NCBI RefSeq assembly: GCF_029873635.1
Contig: NC_080420.1
Coordinates: 56,128,457-56,192,456 of the forward strand
Length of the DNA: 64,000 nt
Direction of reading: 5' to 3'
Origin: Malania oleifera
Taxonomy: Eukaryota; Streptophyta; Magnoliopsida; Santalales; Ximeniaceae
Position 1 is the first letter of the stretch, and every line of letters begins with the position of its first letter. The position numbers and the translations under genes were made by a program. Below, in pieces: positions 1-10,700 of this stretch. Below the pieces are notes generated by a model. The model did no database searches, was not told the DNA's origin, and worked only from the letters and a program-made list of their open reading frames with translations.

Positions 1-815
1 AACTAGGTTCCGAATTGTTCCAAGTATTGAAAGAGTGTCCAGTTCTATATCCGAGGGTGTGTGTTTATCGCCTGCCATGTTGGCAAGAGTGTCCGACTCT
101 ATATCTGAGGGCGTGAGCCTATACCAGTTGATCACCAAAGGGTATGGATCCACCAGGTTGCGTCGGTACGATGCTATGGGAGTCTAGGACTAGCCATGTG
201 TCGGTGGCACCGTGTTTCACGCGTTGGTTACGGGCCAACCTCGTATGTCACGGACCAACTACGGGCCGAGGGGTGTGACGACACCGTGTAGATCATGGGC
301 GTACATATGCGCGTGTGTGCGTATATGCACTGTATAGGAACTGTATTGTGAGAATACTAGAATTGCATTAATTGTGTTTATTTGCTGTCATAATAACACT
401 CGAATGCCACGCACTAATATAACCTATGTTTGCCTTACTGACATGTGTCTCACCCCTTATGTACATACATTTTTATAGGTCCTTCGAGTAACCAGAACTA
501 GCGTCCTAAAGTTGGGAGCGTGGTGGCCGGTGGACTGCGGGTAGCACTTGGGAAAGTATTAGGACTTTTGTTTCAAAGGTTGCCATTTTGGGGTATCTTG
601 GCACCCAAATGTACGTTTTGTATGTATGGAGCCAAGACTCCGTTTTGTTTTGTATAGACTCTGGTGTGGTACAGAACATGTATAGAATGACCTTTTTCGC
701 TGTGTATATGATTTGCGTATGGATGCATATAGGGTGCCTGGTAACCCCACAGGGTTGGACCCTCATTCATTATATTGTATCGTTGTTATTTGTATGGTAT
801 AGGGACATGTTAGGT
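1..815 (+). repeat. Partial 5' LTR of the gypsy chromovirus
   Basis: The block aligns with 6747-7589 of the 3' LTR. Both hold the tandem 'gtgtcc..ctctatatc' units, the phrase 'gtgtctcacccc' and the 'actagcgtcctaaagttggg' stretch. By eye the first 60 bases differ at about seven positions, so the insertion is old. Alignment stops at 'gggacatgttaggt'; the last ~45 bases of the LTR seen at 7590-7637 are missing here. Confidence 0.9.
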
Positions 816-832
816 AGAGCTAACTAGGTTGT
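816..832 (+). other. Remnant of the primer-binding site
   Basis: The bases 'agagctaactaggtt' follow directly after the truncated LTR. Plant gypsy elements usually have TGGTATCAGAGC (tRNA-iMet complement) after the LTR; only the AGAGC end remains. A deletion appears to have removed the LTR end and the first part of the primer site. This is inferred from the family pattern. Confidence 0.45.
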
Positions 833-1133
833 TAGGTCTTGTAGACTTGGTTAGGCTTAGCTGTGAGTACATACCATAGTATAGGAGGAAGGAAATGGGT
901 AGAGTAGGTTGAGGGTTGTTTTGTTGCTAGACAAGGATTCGTTGGTAGTGTTCCGTGTTTTTCTTGGAATGACGATTCCAATAAAATCAGCGCAAACCAT
1001 TGATGACTTTCGCGTCGATGTGATAGGATAGACCTAGGCCTGTGAAAGGGTAGTTAACATGATTATGTATGTGAATTATTGTGTTAATTGTTTGTGATAT
1101 AGGAGTCCTAACCGATTCCTATTCTATTCCAGA

Positions 1134-1989
1134 ATGGAGCCCAAGGATAATAACTTGGGAAGTGGTTCTAAGGAGACTACCAGCGACGAGTCTCCATCAG
1201 TACCTCGGGGTTTGACGAGGCAGATTATGCGGGAAATCGGGCGGAGTGTCAGAAGACATGAACGCTCTTCTACTACTGCAAGGTGTACCATCGAGAGGTC
1301 CACACGCATGCACCTGCTGACATTTGTAGGGGGACTCAACCCTACTATAGCGGAGGACTGGATCAAAAAGACCAAGAGGATTCTGGAAGTCCTCCATTGT
1401 ATGGATGAGCAGAGAGTCCTATACGCTACCTTCCAGCTATCTGGGGAGGCAGGGCGTTGGTGGACTGTCGTGAACCTGCTGGAAAAGCAGAGAGCTTGTG
1501 TTTCAGAGATGTCTTGGAGCCACTTGAAGGAGGTGTTCTTTGAGAGATACTTCCCGACCTCCACTCGTAATGCAAAGGCGGATGAGTTTTCTGCTCTGTT
1601 ATAGGGAGATATGACGTTGCAGGGGTATGCTGCTCGGTATATAGAGTTATCCCGCTTCGTTGTGTCTAATCTCGAGCGAGTATGAGAAGACTTGGAGGTT
1701 CAAGAAGGGTTTGAGGAAGGATATTCGCAGGTTGGTGGGTATGCTTTAGATCCACGAGTTTTTGATGTGGAAGAAGAGGAACAAGGGCTCGGATTACCAT
1801 CAGAATATTGAGCGCCAGAGTACTCAAGCGAGTCAGACGCAAGATCGTTGTACCGAGTGCCTCAGATGGCACGAGGGCGAGTTCCAGCCATTTGGGGGTA
1901 ACTCCTATAACTGTGGTTGATTAGGCCACATGGCTCGCCACTATCGTGCACCGAAGAGAGATATGGTTGCATCTAGTGTGAACCAGGGT
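1134..1989 (+). pseudogene. gag: gag pseudogene (capsid and zinc knuckle) of the chromovirus
   Basis: The ATG at 1134 opens an acidic and basic N-terminus, then a Retrotrans_gag capsid domain: the segment with EDWIKKTKRILEVL, GEAGRWW and FFERYFP (about residues 78-145) matches the conserved order of this family. The frame stops at a TAG at about 1602, where the family has Gln before GDM. It then resumes and shifts frame near 1675-1700. A zinc-knuckle relic lies at about 1905-1945 (CG*LGHMARHY), with a stop inside and its last Cys changed to Tyr. Gag would form the virus-like particle; this copy cannot make it. Confidence 0.85.
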
Positions 1990-2019
1990 AGTAATCAGAT
2001 ACCTCGAGGAACCGTTCAG

Positions 2020-2570
2020 ATGAATACAGCTCCAGCCAAAGTATACTCTCTTACTCCAGCAGATGTTGAACATGCAGGGAACATAGTGACAGGTACCTTC
2101 GTATTGCTTTCAAATAAAGCTTCTATTTTGTTTGATTCAGGTGCGACCCATTCTTTTGTATCTGTGAGTTTTGTTAAACTGTGTGGGGTTGAGACCCAAG
2201 TCATGAACGAGGTATTATCTATTGCTACACCATCTTGGAGTATATCATTCTGTAGTAGGATGTTAGCAAACTGCCCAATGATAATTCAGGGAAGGTTGCT
2301 ACTGGTGAATGTTATGGTATACAATATGTCAGGGTTCGATGTCATTCTAGGGATGGATTGGTTGTTCTCCTGTTATGCTGTGATCGACTTTCGTAGGAAG
2401 GTAGTAGTTTTCAGACCTTATGGGAAGCAGGAGTATGAGTTTGTAGGATCGTGTGTGCATTCGACGCTACAGGTTCTATCGGCATTGCAAGCGAGGAGGT
2501 TACTCTTGGACGGATGTCAGGGGTACCTAGCTTGTCTGAAGGAACCGCCGTGGGATGAGTTGAGACTCGA
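2020..2570 (+). pseudogene. Retropepsin-type aspartic protease domain
   Basis: This lies in an open stretch from 1930 to 2772. The catalytic motif ILFDSGATHSFV is intact, with the Asp codon at 2133-2135, and the downstream flap and hydrophobic motifs DVILGMDWL (about 2338-2364) are also present. This is the retropepsin fold that cuts the Gag-Pol polyprotein. The domain is uninterrupted, but there are stops upstream in gag and downstream at the RT junction (about 2770), so it cannot be expressed as part of a polyprotein. Confidence 0.88.
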
Positions 2571-2639
2571 GGATATTCGGGTAGTCAGCAAGTTCCCAGA
2601 TGTGTTTCCAAATAATTTACCCAGTTTACCTCCGGATCA

Positions 2640-3270
2640 TGAGGTGGAGTTCACAATAGAGTTGCTGCCTAGTATGGCACCGATATGTAAGGCTCCGTAC
2701 CGGATGGCTCCAGTGGAACTTCAGGAATTGAAGGAGCAGTTGCAGGAACTACTGGACAAAGGCTTCATCTGACCTAGTGTTTCACCCTAGGAAGTTCCAG
2801 TATTGTTTATGAAGAAGAAGGACGGATCGATGCGTATGTGCATTGATTACCGGGAGATCAACAAGGTGACTATGAAGAACCGTTACCCTTTGCCTCATAT
2901 TGATGATCTCTTTGATCAGCTGCAGGGGACGTAGGTCTTTTTCAAAAATTGACCTACAGTCAAGATATCATTAGGTGAGGGTTCGATCTGAAGATGTTGC
3001 AAAGACTGCTTTTTGAACTAGATATGGCTACTATGAGTTCTTGGTTATGCCGTTTGGGCTGACCAATGCTCCGGCGGTGTTCATGGATTTGATGAACAAG
3101 GTTTTCCATAAGTTCCTCGACCAGTTCATGGTAGTTTTTATTAACGACATTCTGGTGTATTCGAAGAGTTCGGATGAGCATGAAAACCATTTGAGGTTGG
3201 TGCTACAGATTTTTCGAGAAAGGAAGTTGTATGCCAAGCTGAAGAAGTGTGAGTTCTAGTTGAATCAGAT
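2640..3270 (+). pseudogene. Reverse transcriptase domain, broken and with changed active site
   Basis: Recognisable RT motifs in order: [15 protein letters not shown] (about 2818-2862), [23 protein letters not shown] (about 3032-3074), and the active-site block FINDILVYS (about 3137-3163). Ty3/gypsy enzymes normally have two adjacent Asp in the last motif; here the codon at 3143-3145 is AAC (Asn), leaving one Asp. Stops occur at about 2770, 2788, 2934, 2971, 3016 and 3257, with a frameshift near 2945-2960. The domain would copy genomic RNA into cDNA; this one is inactive. Confidence 0.9.
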
Positions 3271-3399
3271 TGCATTCTTAGGCCATGTGGTGTCTAAAGA
3301 CGGAATCTCGATTGATCCTAGTAAGATTGAAGTGGTGGTCGACTGGGTAAGACCGAAGAGTGTGTAGGAGGTTTGGAGTTTTCTAGAATTAGCAGGGTA

Positions 3400-3930
3400 C
3401 TATCATTGATTCGTAGAGGGTTTCTCTAAATTGTCTAGGCCTCTAACACGTTTGACCAGGAAAGGGGTGAAGTTTGAGTGGACCAGTGATTGCAGGCAGT
3501 GTTTTCAGGAGTTGAAGCACCGACTGGTTACTGCTCCAGCTTTGACCATTCCTTTAGAGGATGGCGGTTTTGTGATCTATAGCGACACGTCTATGAAGGG
3601 TCTGGGGTGTGTACTTATGCAGCAAGGTAGGGTAATTTCTTATGCTTCTCAGTAGCTGAAAGATTATAAGAAAAATTGCCCTACGCACGATCTAGAATTG
3701 GCTGCTATTGTGTTTGCACTGAAGATCTAGCGACACTATTTATATGGTGTGCAATGCATGATCTTTACTAACCACAAAAGTGTCGGGTACTTTTTCTCAC
3801 AGAAGGAGTTGAATATAAGGTAGAGACGGTGGCTTAAGTTGATCAAGGACTACGATTGCGTCATCAGTTATCACCCGCAGAAAGCTAATGTGGTAGCTAA
3901 TGCGTTGAGTCGGAAGTCAGAACCTGCGTC
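3400..3930 (+). pseudogene. RNase H domain of the chromovirus
   Basis: The block starts with FVEGFSKLSRPLTRLTRK and FEWTSDCRQCFQELK. The Ty3-type RNase H then follows: IYSDTSMKGLGCVLMQ, ISYASQ, THDLELAAIVFALK, and the closing HPQKANVVANALSR (about 3869-3910). In-frame stops are at about 3653, 3728 and 3821. The domain degrades the RNA strand during reverse transcription. It follows RT directly, as in all Ty3/gypsy elements. Confidence 0.88.
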
Positions 3931-4169
3931 TATATCTGCAGTTATAGCTCAGCATCACATCAGACGGGATTTGGAGAGCTTGGGTATTGAGTTGGTATTT
4001 GGGGATCATCAAGCTTTCTCTGCTAGTTTGGTGGGCCATCCGACTTTGTTCAAGCGTATAAAAGTCATGCAGGCTAGTGATGCAGAGTTAGCAGAGGTTA
4101 TGGAAAAGGTATAGCAGGGACTAGGTACAAAGTTTAACAACTCTGAGAGAGGTGTGTTGAGGTTTGGGA

Positions 4170-4800
4170 CTAAACTGTGTGTTCCAAACGACGACGAGAT
4201 CAGAAGGACAATTCTAGAAGAAGCGCATCTTTTATTAAATATGGTACATCCTAGTAGTACAAAGATGTATCGTGACTTGCGCGAGACCTTCTGATGGTCT
4301 GGTATGAAGAGACATATTGCTCAGTTCGTAGAGCAGTGTCTGACATGTCAGTAGGTGAAAGTTGAACATCAGAAGCCGGCAGGGCCGTTGTAGCCTTTTC
4401 ATATTCCAGTGTGGAAATGAGAGCATATTTCCATGGATTTTATGACCGAATTGCCGCCAGCACTTCACAAGCAGAATGCTATTTGGGTGATCGTCGACAG
4501 ATTGACAAAATCTGCTCATTTCATACTGATGAAGGTTAGTTATACTTTGAGTAGGCTAGCAGACATGTACGTGCATAAGATAGTTAGGATGCACAGGGAA
4601 CCGGTGTTCATTGTGTCAGATCGAGACCCAAGGTTTACATCTCGATTCTGGACGAGTTTGCAGGAGGCACTGGGGACGAAGCTTACTTTCAATACAGCTT
4701 TCCACCCCCAAACTAATGGACAGTCGAAGAGGATGATACAGATCTTAGAAGATATGTTGTGAGCCTGTGTATTAGACTTTGGTGGTAGCTGGATACAGTT
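4170..4800 (+). pseudogene. Integrase zinc-binding and catalytic core, third acidic residue lost
   Basis: An HHCC-type zinc region is visible at about 4225-4360 (HLLLNMVHPSSTKM, then CLTC). The core follows: MDFMTELPP with the first Asp (about 4433-4459), [10 protein letters not shown] with the second Asp (about 4616-4645), and [11 protein letters not shown]. The last motif normally has Glu after QS; here codon 4727-4729 is AAG (Lys), so the DDE triad is incomplete. Stops occur at about 4112, 4292, 4352, 4391, 4418 and 4760. The enzyme would insert cDNA into the genome; this copy cannot. Confidence 0.9.
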
Positions 4801-5053
4801 TATGCCACTAGTAGAGTTCGCTTATAATAACAGCTTCCAAGCTAGTATCGGAATGGCACCCTTCGAGGCTTTGTATGGTCGGAGGTGTCGATCTCCTTTA
4901 TGTTGGGATGAGGTTGGTGAATGTCAGGTGTTAGGACCTGAACTTGTGCAATAGCCGTCTGAGAAGGTCGGTTGGATCCGGGAGAGGATTAAATTAGTTC
5001 AGAACCGGCAGAAGAGTTACGCAAATGTTCACCGCCGTGAGTTAGAGTTCGAG

Positions 5054-5470
5054 GTGGGGGGTAACGTATTTCTGCGTATCGCTCCAATGAAAGGGGTGAT
5101 GAGATTTGGGAGGAAGGGCAAGTTGAGCCCGAGGTACATTGGACCATTCGAGGTTCTTAAGCAAGTGGGCCCAGTAGCCTATAGGATTGCACTACCCCCA
5201 GCACTCTTAAGGGTCCACGATGTGTTTCACGTATCCTTGTTGAGAAGGTATGTGTTGGATCATTCACATGTTGTCAGTTACGATGGTTTGGAAATTTGGG
5301 ATACTTTAGCATATGAAGAGATACCTGTTCAGGTTCTGGATTGTAAAGTTCAGAAGTTTCGTACTAAAGAGATACCTTTAGTGAAAGTATTATGGCAAAA
5401 CTATGAGGTTGAGGAAGCTTCTTAGAAGCTGGAAACAGAAATAGGCCAAAAGTATCCACAGTTGTTTTGA
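5054..5470 (+). pseudogene. Integrase C-terminus with chromodomain-like tail
   Basis: The open segment has the GPY/F-type block [20 protein letters not shown] (about 5120-5180) and [14 protein letters not shown] chromodomain-like end follows: [19 protein letters not shown], a TAG at about 5423, then KLETEIGQKYPQLF. This tail is characteristic of chromoviruses, where it is thought to steer integration to heterochromatin. The stop sits where the family has Trp. Confidence 0.82.
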
Positions 5471-5732
5471 GCATGTATACATCATCTTGCTTTGGGTTGG
5501 GATAGGTGGTTTGTCTTAGGAGTGTGCTTACTTGTGAACTCCTATGACATGATGTTTATGTAACCACGGTATTCCTCCACCATAAGTGAGGGTATGATTG
5601 TATATATATTATGATGGGGCTACATTGTAGTAGTCACTAGTTTTTCTCTAGAATTAAGTGTATATGTGAGTGTTTGATTGTGTGTATGAGTTCAAGAATG
5701 AGAGATTGCAAATTTCGAGGATGAAATTTTTG

Positions 5733-5746
5733 TAAGGAGGGGACGT
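5733..5746 (+). other. Polypurine tract preceding the 3' LTR
   Basis: The purine run 'taaggaggggac' directly precedes the TG that opens the 3' LTR. It would prime plus-strand DNA synthesis. A near-identical tract (aaggagggga) precedes the 3' LTR of the gag-only element at 51279-51288. Confidence 0.75.
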
Positions 5747-7637
5747 TGCAATAACCTGAATCATGATATGTGGGTTTAAATAATAAAGAGAAGGGTAAAA
5801 TTGAAATTTGAGTAGGCTTCGTTGATGAAGCCAAATTTCGTTGAGGAAGGCTTTGTTCTGCTCGTCAACGAAGTTCAGAGGTTCATTAACGAGGAGAAGC
5901 TGGGAAATTTCGCGAAACCGTGGATCTCATGCTCATCGACGAGGTCACTGTCTCATTGACAAACTGACTACAGGGCCTCATCGATGAAGTCGCCATTCAT
6001 CGATGAGGGCAGTCGGGTCAAAGGGCTATAAATATCCTTTCTCATTGCTTAATCACTAAGAAAATTAAAAATCCTCTCGCTCACTCTCTAGAACTCATCC
6101 TACTCTCTCTCTCTCTCTCTCTCTCTAGAATTCTTCATCGTTCGTCGCTGGAATCGACGATCTGACATTACCACGAGGGTCAGGGAAGGATTCTCTACAA
6201 AACCTACGGATCAGAATCCCATTTTGGAGATTTTCATGTTTCGGCTTAAAATCGAGGTAAGGCTAGGTTTTATTTTCTGATCCGGTAGCTTGGTAGAGGA
6301 TGGAGTCGTGAGTATTTTTTGTACTGTGTTTTGTAGATTTTGAGAGCTCGGTTTGCTGTTTAGGAGCCATAGAGTTTGGGATTGGTCTTTTGGGGGAAAG
6401 GTAAGGGAATACAGTTTATATTGGTTATTTTTGAAATCAGACTCGGTAGAACTGTGGTTCACGGTCCTGTGTGCATTTTGGTTACTCATTTGGGGGAATC
6501 TGACGGGTAAAATTATGGGTTTTTCATGTTACAGTTTTGGGGGAAAAGGGGGTATTGGGTTGCATCCCTAGTTTTGTTGAAAACCATTGGTATATTGTGA
6601 TTTATACTGTGTATTAGGGATAGTTGTGCCTTGACTTTGTTTTAAACTATATATGATTGGAAATCATGATTTTCGAATTACCAAATAGGTGTGGTATGTT
6701 TGGTTATATGAGCATGCATAAATGTGTTATGTTGAAATGCAATAGGAACTAGGTTTCGAATTGTTCCAGGTACTGAAAGAGTGTCCGGCTCTATATCCGA
6801 GGGCATGTATTTGTCACCTGCCATGTTGGCAAGAGTGTCTGGCTCTATATCCGATTGTGTGAGCCTAGCTCTATATCCGAGGGCATGAGCCTATACCGGC
6901 TAATCACCAAAGGGTGTGGATCCACCAGGTTGCGCCAGTACGATGTCATGGGAGTCTAGGACTAGCTATGTACCGGTGGCGCTGTGTTTCGCTGGTTGGC
7001 TATGGGCCAACGCCGTATGTCATGGACCGACTACGGGCCAAGGGGTGTGACGACACCATGTAGATCATGGGTGTACGTATGCGTGTGTGTGCGTATATGC
7101 ATTGTACTGGAACTGTATTGTGAGAATACTGGAATTGCATTAACTGTGTTTATTAGCTGTTATGATAACACTCGAATGCCACACACTAATATAACATGTG
7201 TTTGCCTTATTGAGATGTGCCTCACCCCTGCTATACGTACATTTTTATAAGTCCTTAGAGTAACTAGAACTAGCGTCCTAAAGTTGGGAGCGTAGTGGCC
7301 GGTGTACTGCGGATAGCGCTTGGGTAAGTGTTAGGACTTTTGTTTCGCGGATTGCCGTTTTGGGGTATGTTGGCACCCGAATGTACGTTTTGTATGTATG
7401 GATCTAGGACTCTGTGTTTTTTTTTTTGTATAGACTCTGGTATGGTATAGAACATGTATAGAATGACCTTTTCCATTGTGTATATGATTTGTGTATGGAT
7501 GCGTATAAGGTGCCTAGTTACCCCCACGAGGTCGGACTTTCATTCATTATGTTGTATCATTGTTATTTGTATGATACAGGGACAGGTTAGGTTACTAATT
7601 TACCCCTGGACCCCATTTCTGGGTTCGGGGCGTGAAA
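5747..7637 (+). repeat. 3' LTR of the gypsy chromovirus
   Basis: It opens with TGCAATAACC just after the polypurine tract and closes at 'ggttcggggcgtgaaa', a decayed form of the usual GTGACA end (about 1.9 kb). It contains an array of GTCGAC-like palindromes (5817-6010), a TATA box at about 6026-6034, a (CT)n run at 6103-6126 and three copies of a ~70-bp 'gtgtccggctctatatcc' unit between 6778 and 6895. Confidence 0.85.
5817..6034 (+). promoter_or_regulatory. LTR promoter: palindrome array and TATA box
   Basis: About eight degenerate copies of CTCRTCGACGA-type palindromes (for example ctcatcgacgagg, ctcatcgatgaag, ttcatcgatgagg) lie immediately 5' of 'ctataaata' at about 6026. The arrangement matches the promoter of the other gypsy LTRs in this window and suggests repeated protein-binding sites. 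Function is inferred. Confidence 0.6.
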
Positions 7638-8187
7638 AAGAGGCCACGTAGAAACATGATAGTGTGCATAAACTTAGGGGGAGCTAGCTAACTTAAAAAT
7701 ACATGGCTTTGGATTTTTTTTTTTTTTTTTAATCTATCTTTGCTCTATCCTTTGTGAATCTATTTATGTTTTGTACTACATGATTCTTATATTTTTTTGG
7801 ATTGCTGAAAGATTATACTTATGTTTATGGATTGATTATACTGTACTGTTTGAGTTAGTCATTGTAGATAATTGAAAATTTGAACTCAATCAGGTAATTT
7901 CTATACAGATATTTTTTTGGGAAATGCTCTATTTTCAAATGGCATGCTACCGAATTTTCAAAAAATCTTCCCAAACCATATCTTGTATTTAAATGATTAT
8001 TACTCATGCCTTGCCTATATGCTTCAATCTTATCTTGGCCCTTTTTGCTGTTTCCAAAAGGGGGAGCAGTAGAGCAAAACTGGGCATTATATGTTTGAAA
8101 TTTCCTTATGCACACTTTTAGGGGGAGCCTTTCTTGGTTGTACCCACTTTTGCATAAAGTATTTGTCATCATCAAAAAGGGGGAGAT
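7638..8187 (+). mobile_element. 3' non-coding tail of a Ty1/copia (SIRE/Maximus-like) element
   Basis: The stretch has several 'aggggga' blocks and ends in 'catcatcaaaaagggggaga', the polypurine tract typical of SIRE-like copia elements, directly before an LTR opening with TGTTGACC. No coding sequence is recognisable. The pol region lies to the left and is displaced by the gypsy insertion, off the window. Confidence 0.7.
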
Positions 8188-8680
8188 TGTTGACCCTATG
8201 GGTCATATCCCGTTTTGATTATGACAAATACTCTAGTATTTAATGTTTTCCAAGTTTCATATGCAGGATCAGTCTTGCATATATTGGCAAGATCATATGA
8301 TGGCATGTGATGACTTGAAGAAAATGAAGACCTAATGTATTTATTTGTTGTAATTTATATTAATTTCATTTCGGGTATGTAATATTTAATTAGAAACGGT
8401 TTGTAATAATTGATGCATATCATGCATGTAGGAACTTATAAGCTCAAAGACCTTAGAAAGACCTTAGGACCTTGCACAGACACCTAGAATAAAGTCCCCA
8501 CTTTCATATATACAATCTGAGATAAAAACAAGACTTAGGTCCTTAAAATGATAAGCCTTTGGGCGACCAAACATTGGTGTTGAAAAAACGCCTTGGTCGA
8601 CCAAATGTAAAAGTCAGAACGTTGACCTAACTTTAAGTGACCGAACCGAAATGAACGTAATGTTCTCGGTCGATTGAATC

Positions 8681-10700
8681 TGTAACGACCTGCTTAATTT
8701 CCACATATATATTTTTTTATAATACAATAAAACCAGTATAACACATCCGACAGATCATGATCAACCTGACCCCGTGAGTACCAGGGATATAACAGACACA
8801 CAAAACGGAAGCCTAAACAGCAGGAAACATAAAATCTTAATATCATAAACACAAAACCTTTCATCTCAACACCAGAGTTACTACATCCGTTGTATTTAGG
8901 TATATACATCCCAAAAAGAAAGTCCTAGGGACATTTCCACCAAAATCCATCTGTCTCCACCAAAACTTACCCTTCAAAGAGGGCAAATCCACAGTACTAT
9001 CTCAGTGGAGTTTTATTCGCTCTCCTATTAGGGGCTCCTGAAAATTTCATGTAATTCAGGGTGAGACACCTCTTAGTAAGGGAAATAAATTAATACTAGT
9101 GTGTGGCAACATAAGTTTGTCCGTGTTATACATAAAAGCATATATAAGCATATCAAGTAAATATGTCTGTATCATTTCTGGGAAAAACATGTATAAATAC
9201 AACATGGCAGAACATACTGGATTTTCATAGCATAAATCACCTCATATAATAATAATATGAAAACCATCGTGGTAGGTTAGCTAACTGTTGTCATGTATTA
9301 CCCCCACATGACTGGGTTGTGTGGCCTAAAGGCGGGACCTGACAATGGTTAGCCGACCACTGCCAAGTTAGAAGTACAGTTGGTAAGTCCGATGGGTTTT
9401 CCAAACCTGGTCCATACACCAAGGGCACTCACACTTCTTAAAACCACATTGACTATCCGTGCTTACGCTACTCCGTACAGCACCATTAACACAATATCGT
9501 GATGATCACGAACACATAGCAGTGGTACCATGCAAGTGCTATCCTAAACAAAGCCAACCAGGTTCTGATACATATAGCATGTACTGAAACTGTGATATAT
9601 GGATATTCCATGCTATTAATTGCCAAATCGATATCATCACATCATTTCACATATATATATACATCATGAAAATCATCAGCCCATACGCCGGCATTTCATA
9701 TTTTACCATAACTCAGCTCGTACATTGGCAAATCATATCCATAGCTTGGCCTATATGTCGGCAAAACATATCCATAGTTTGACCCATACGCCGACAAATC
9801 ATATAAAATTCTAGGTCCATACGCCGGTTTTTCATTATAAAAATTCATTTCTTTATCATATTCCCATAAAAAACGGTATTTCATTATAAACTCTACTCAT
9901 GCCACACGAAATAGGTTTCATACATATTTAAACATATCATCTTTTATAGCAGTATTTCCAAAACATAAAGCATATATAAATATATTTATTTTCCTGAAAT
10001 CAGATGTTATAATAACATACATACATTTTCATAAAATAACTAGCTTATTTTATCCCCTTACCTGATTCCTAAAAAAGCCCCTAAACAATCAACTCAACAC
10101 CCGCTGGGTTCCCTGGTCAACACCCTAAAAATGATATTTCTCATAACTAAATTTCAGTATTTCTACGCGTACTATGCTTTCTACAACTATCAAGAAACCA
10201 AATACTAAGTAGAAAGTCTTACCCTAGATTTGGGGTGAATTTTGAACTAGCCTCACCAATGATCCACTCTAGCAGATATGCAGAGAACTTCCCCAGGAGT
10301 GTCGTGGTGGCTTCGGATCACCGATCCGGTGAAGAACGAACCCAGAAAACTAGAGAGAAGGTGTAGGAACCAAAAGGGGGGGGGAGAGAGAGAGAGAGAG
10401 GTTGTGCGTGAAATTTCGGCAAAAAATGAAGATTTGACAAATTTATATAATGGCCTTCGTCAACGAGTCACGTCACTTCGTCGACGAGGTTATGAAGACA
10501 ACTCGTCGACGAACTCATTCCTCGTCGACAAAATTCAGAATCGTCCAAACCCGCTCTCGGTATTTTCTCATCGATGAAGAGCACCCTCGTCGATGAGCCC
10601 AATACGTCACGTCGTCGACGAACACTTTGTTGTACCCCCCTTTTTTTCCTTTTCTCCCTCTTTTATTATTTAAATATTATAATTTCTCTGGGTCGCTACA
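8681..10700 (-). mobile_element. Ty3/gypsy solo LTR, minus strand, GAATC duplication
   Basis: The sequence runs TGTAACGACC...GTCGCTACA and is flanked by identical GAATC at 8676-8680 and 10701-10705, the 5-bp duplication of LTR-element integration. Orientation is minus: the reverse complement of 9050-9090 gives the 'ttactaagaggtgtctcacc' phrase seen in plus orientation in the other gypsy LTRs. No internal region is present, so it is a recombination product. The ORF-like stretches 9620-9884 and 10278-10577 are LTR sequence. Confidence 0.92.
10439..10625 (-). promoter_or_regulatory. Solo LTR promoter: TCGTCGACGA array plus TATA box
   Basis: Seven copies of CTCGTCGACGA-type palindromes occur between 10455 and 10625, several of them perfect. 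On the minus strand they lie just upstream of TTATATAAAT (10439-10450). A (GA)n run at 10380-10400 marks the (CT)n leader just downstream, as in the other gypsy LTRs. Confidence 0.6.

Larger units (their letters stand above)
1..7637 (+). mobile_element. Decayed Ty3/gypsy chromovirus, 5' end outside the window
   Basis: Domain order is gag, aspartic protease, reverse transcriptase, RNase H, integrase, chromodomain-like tail, between two LTRs. That order (integrase after RNase H) defines Ty3/gypsy, and the tail points to a chromovirus such as the Tekay/Del clade. Position 1 aligns with 6747, so about 1 kb of the 5' LTR is off the left edge. The reading frame carries about 21 in-frame stops plus frameshifts, and two catalytic residues are changed, so the copy is dead. 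The right edge falls inside the non-coding tail of a copia element, so this element probably jumped into that one. The left duplication cannot be seen. Confidence 0.93.

Noticed and set aside
588..827. ORFs at 506-827 and 6984-7651
   Set aside because: They sit inside the two LTRs of the same retrotransposon and are mutually equivalent LTR sequence.
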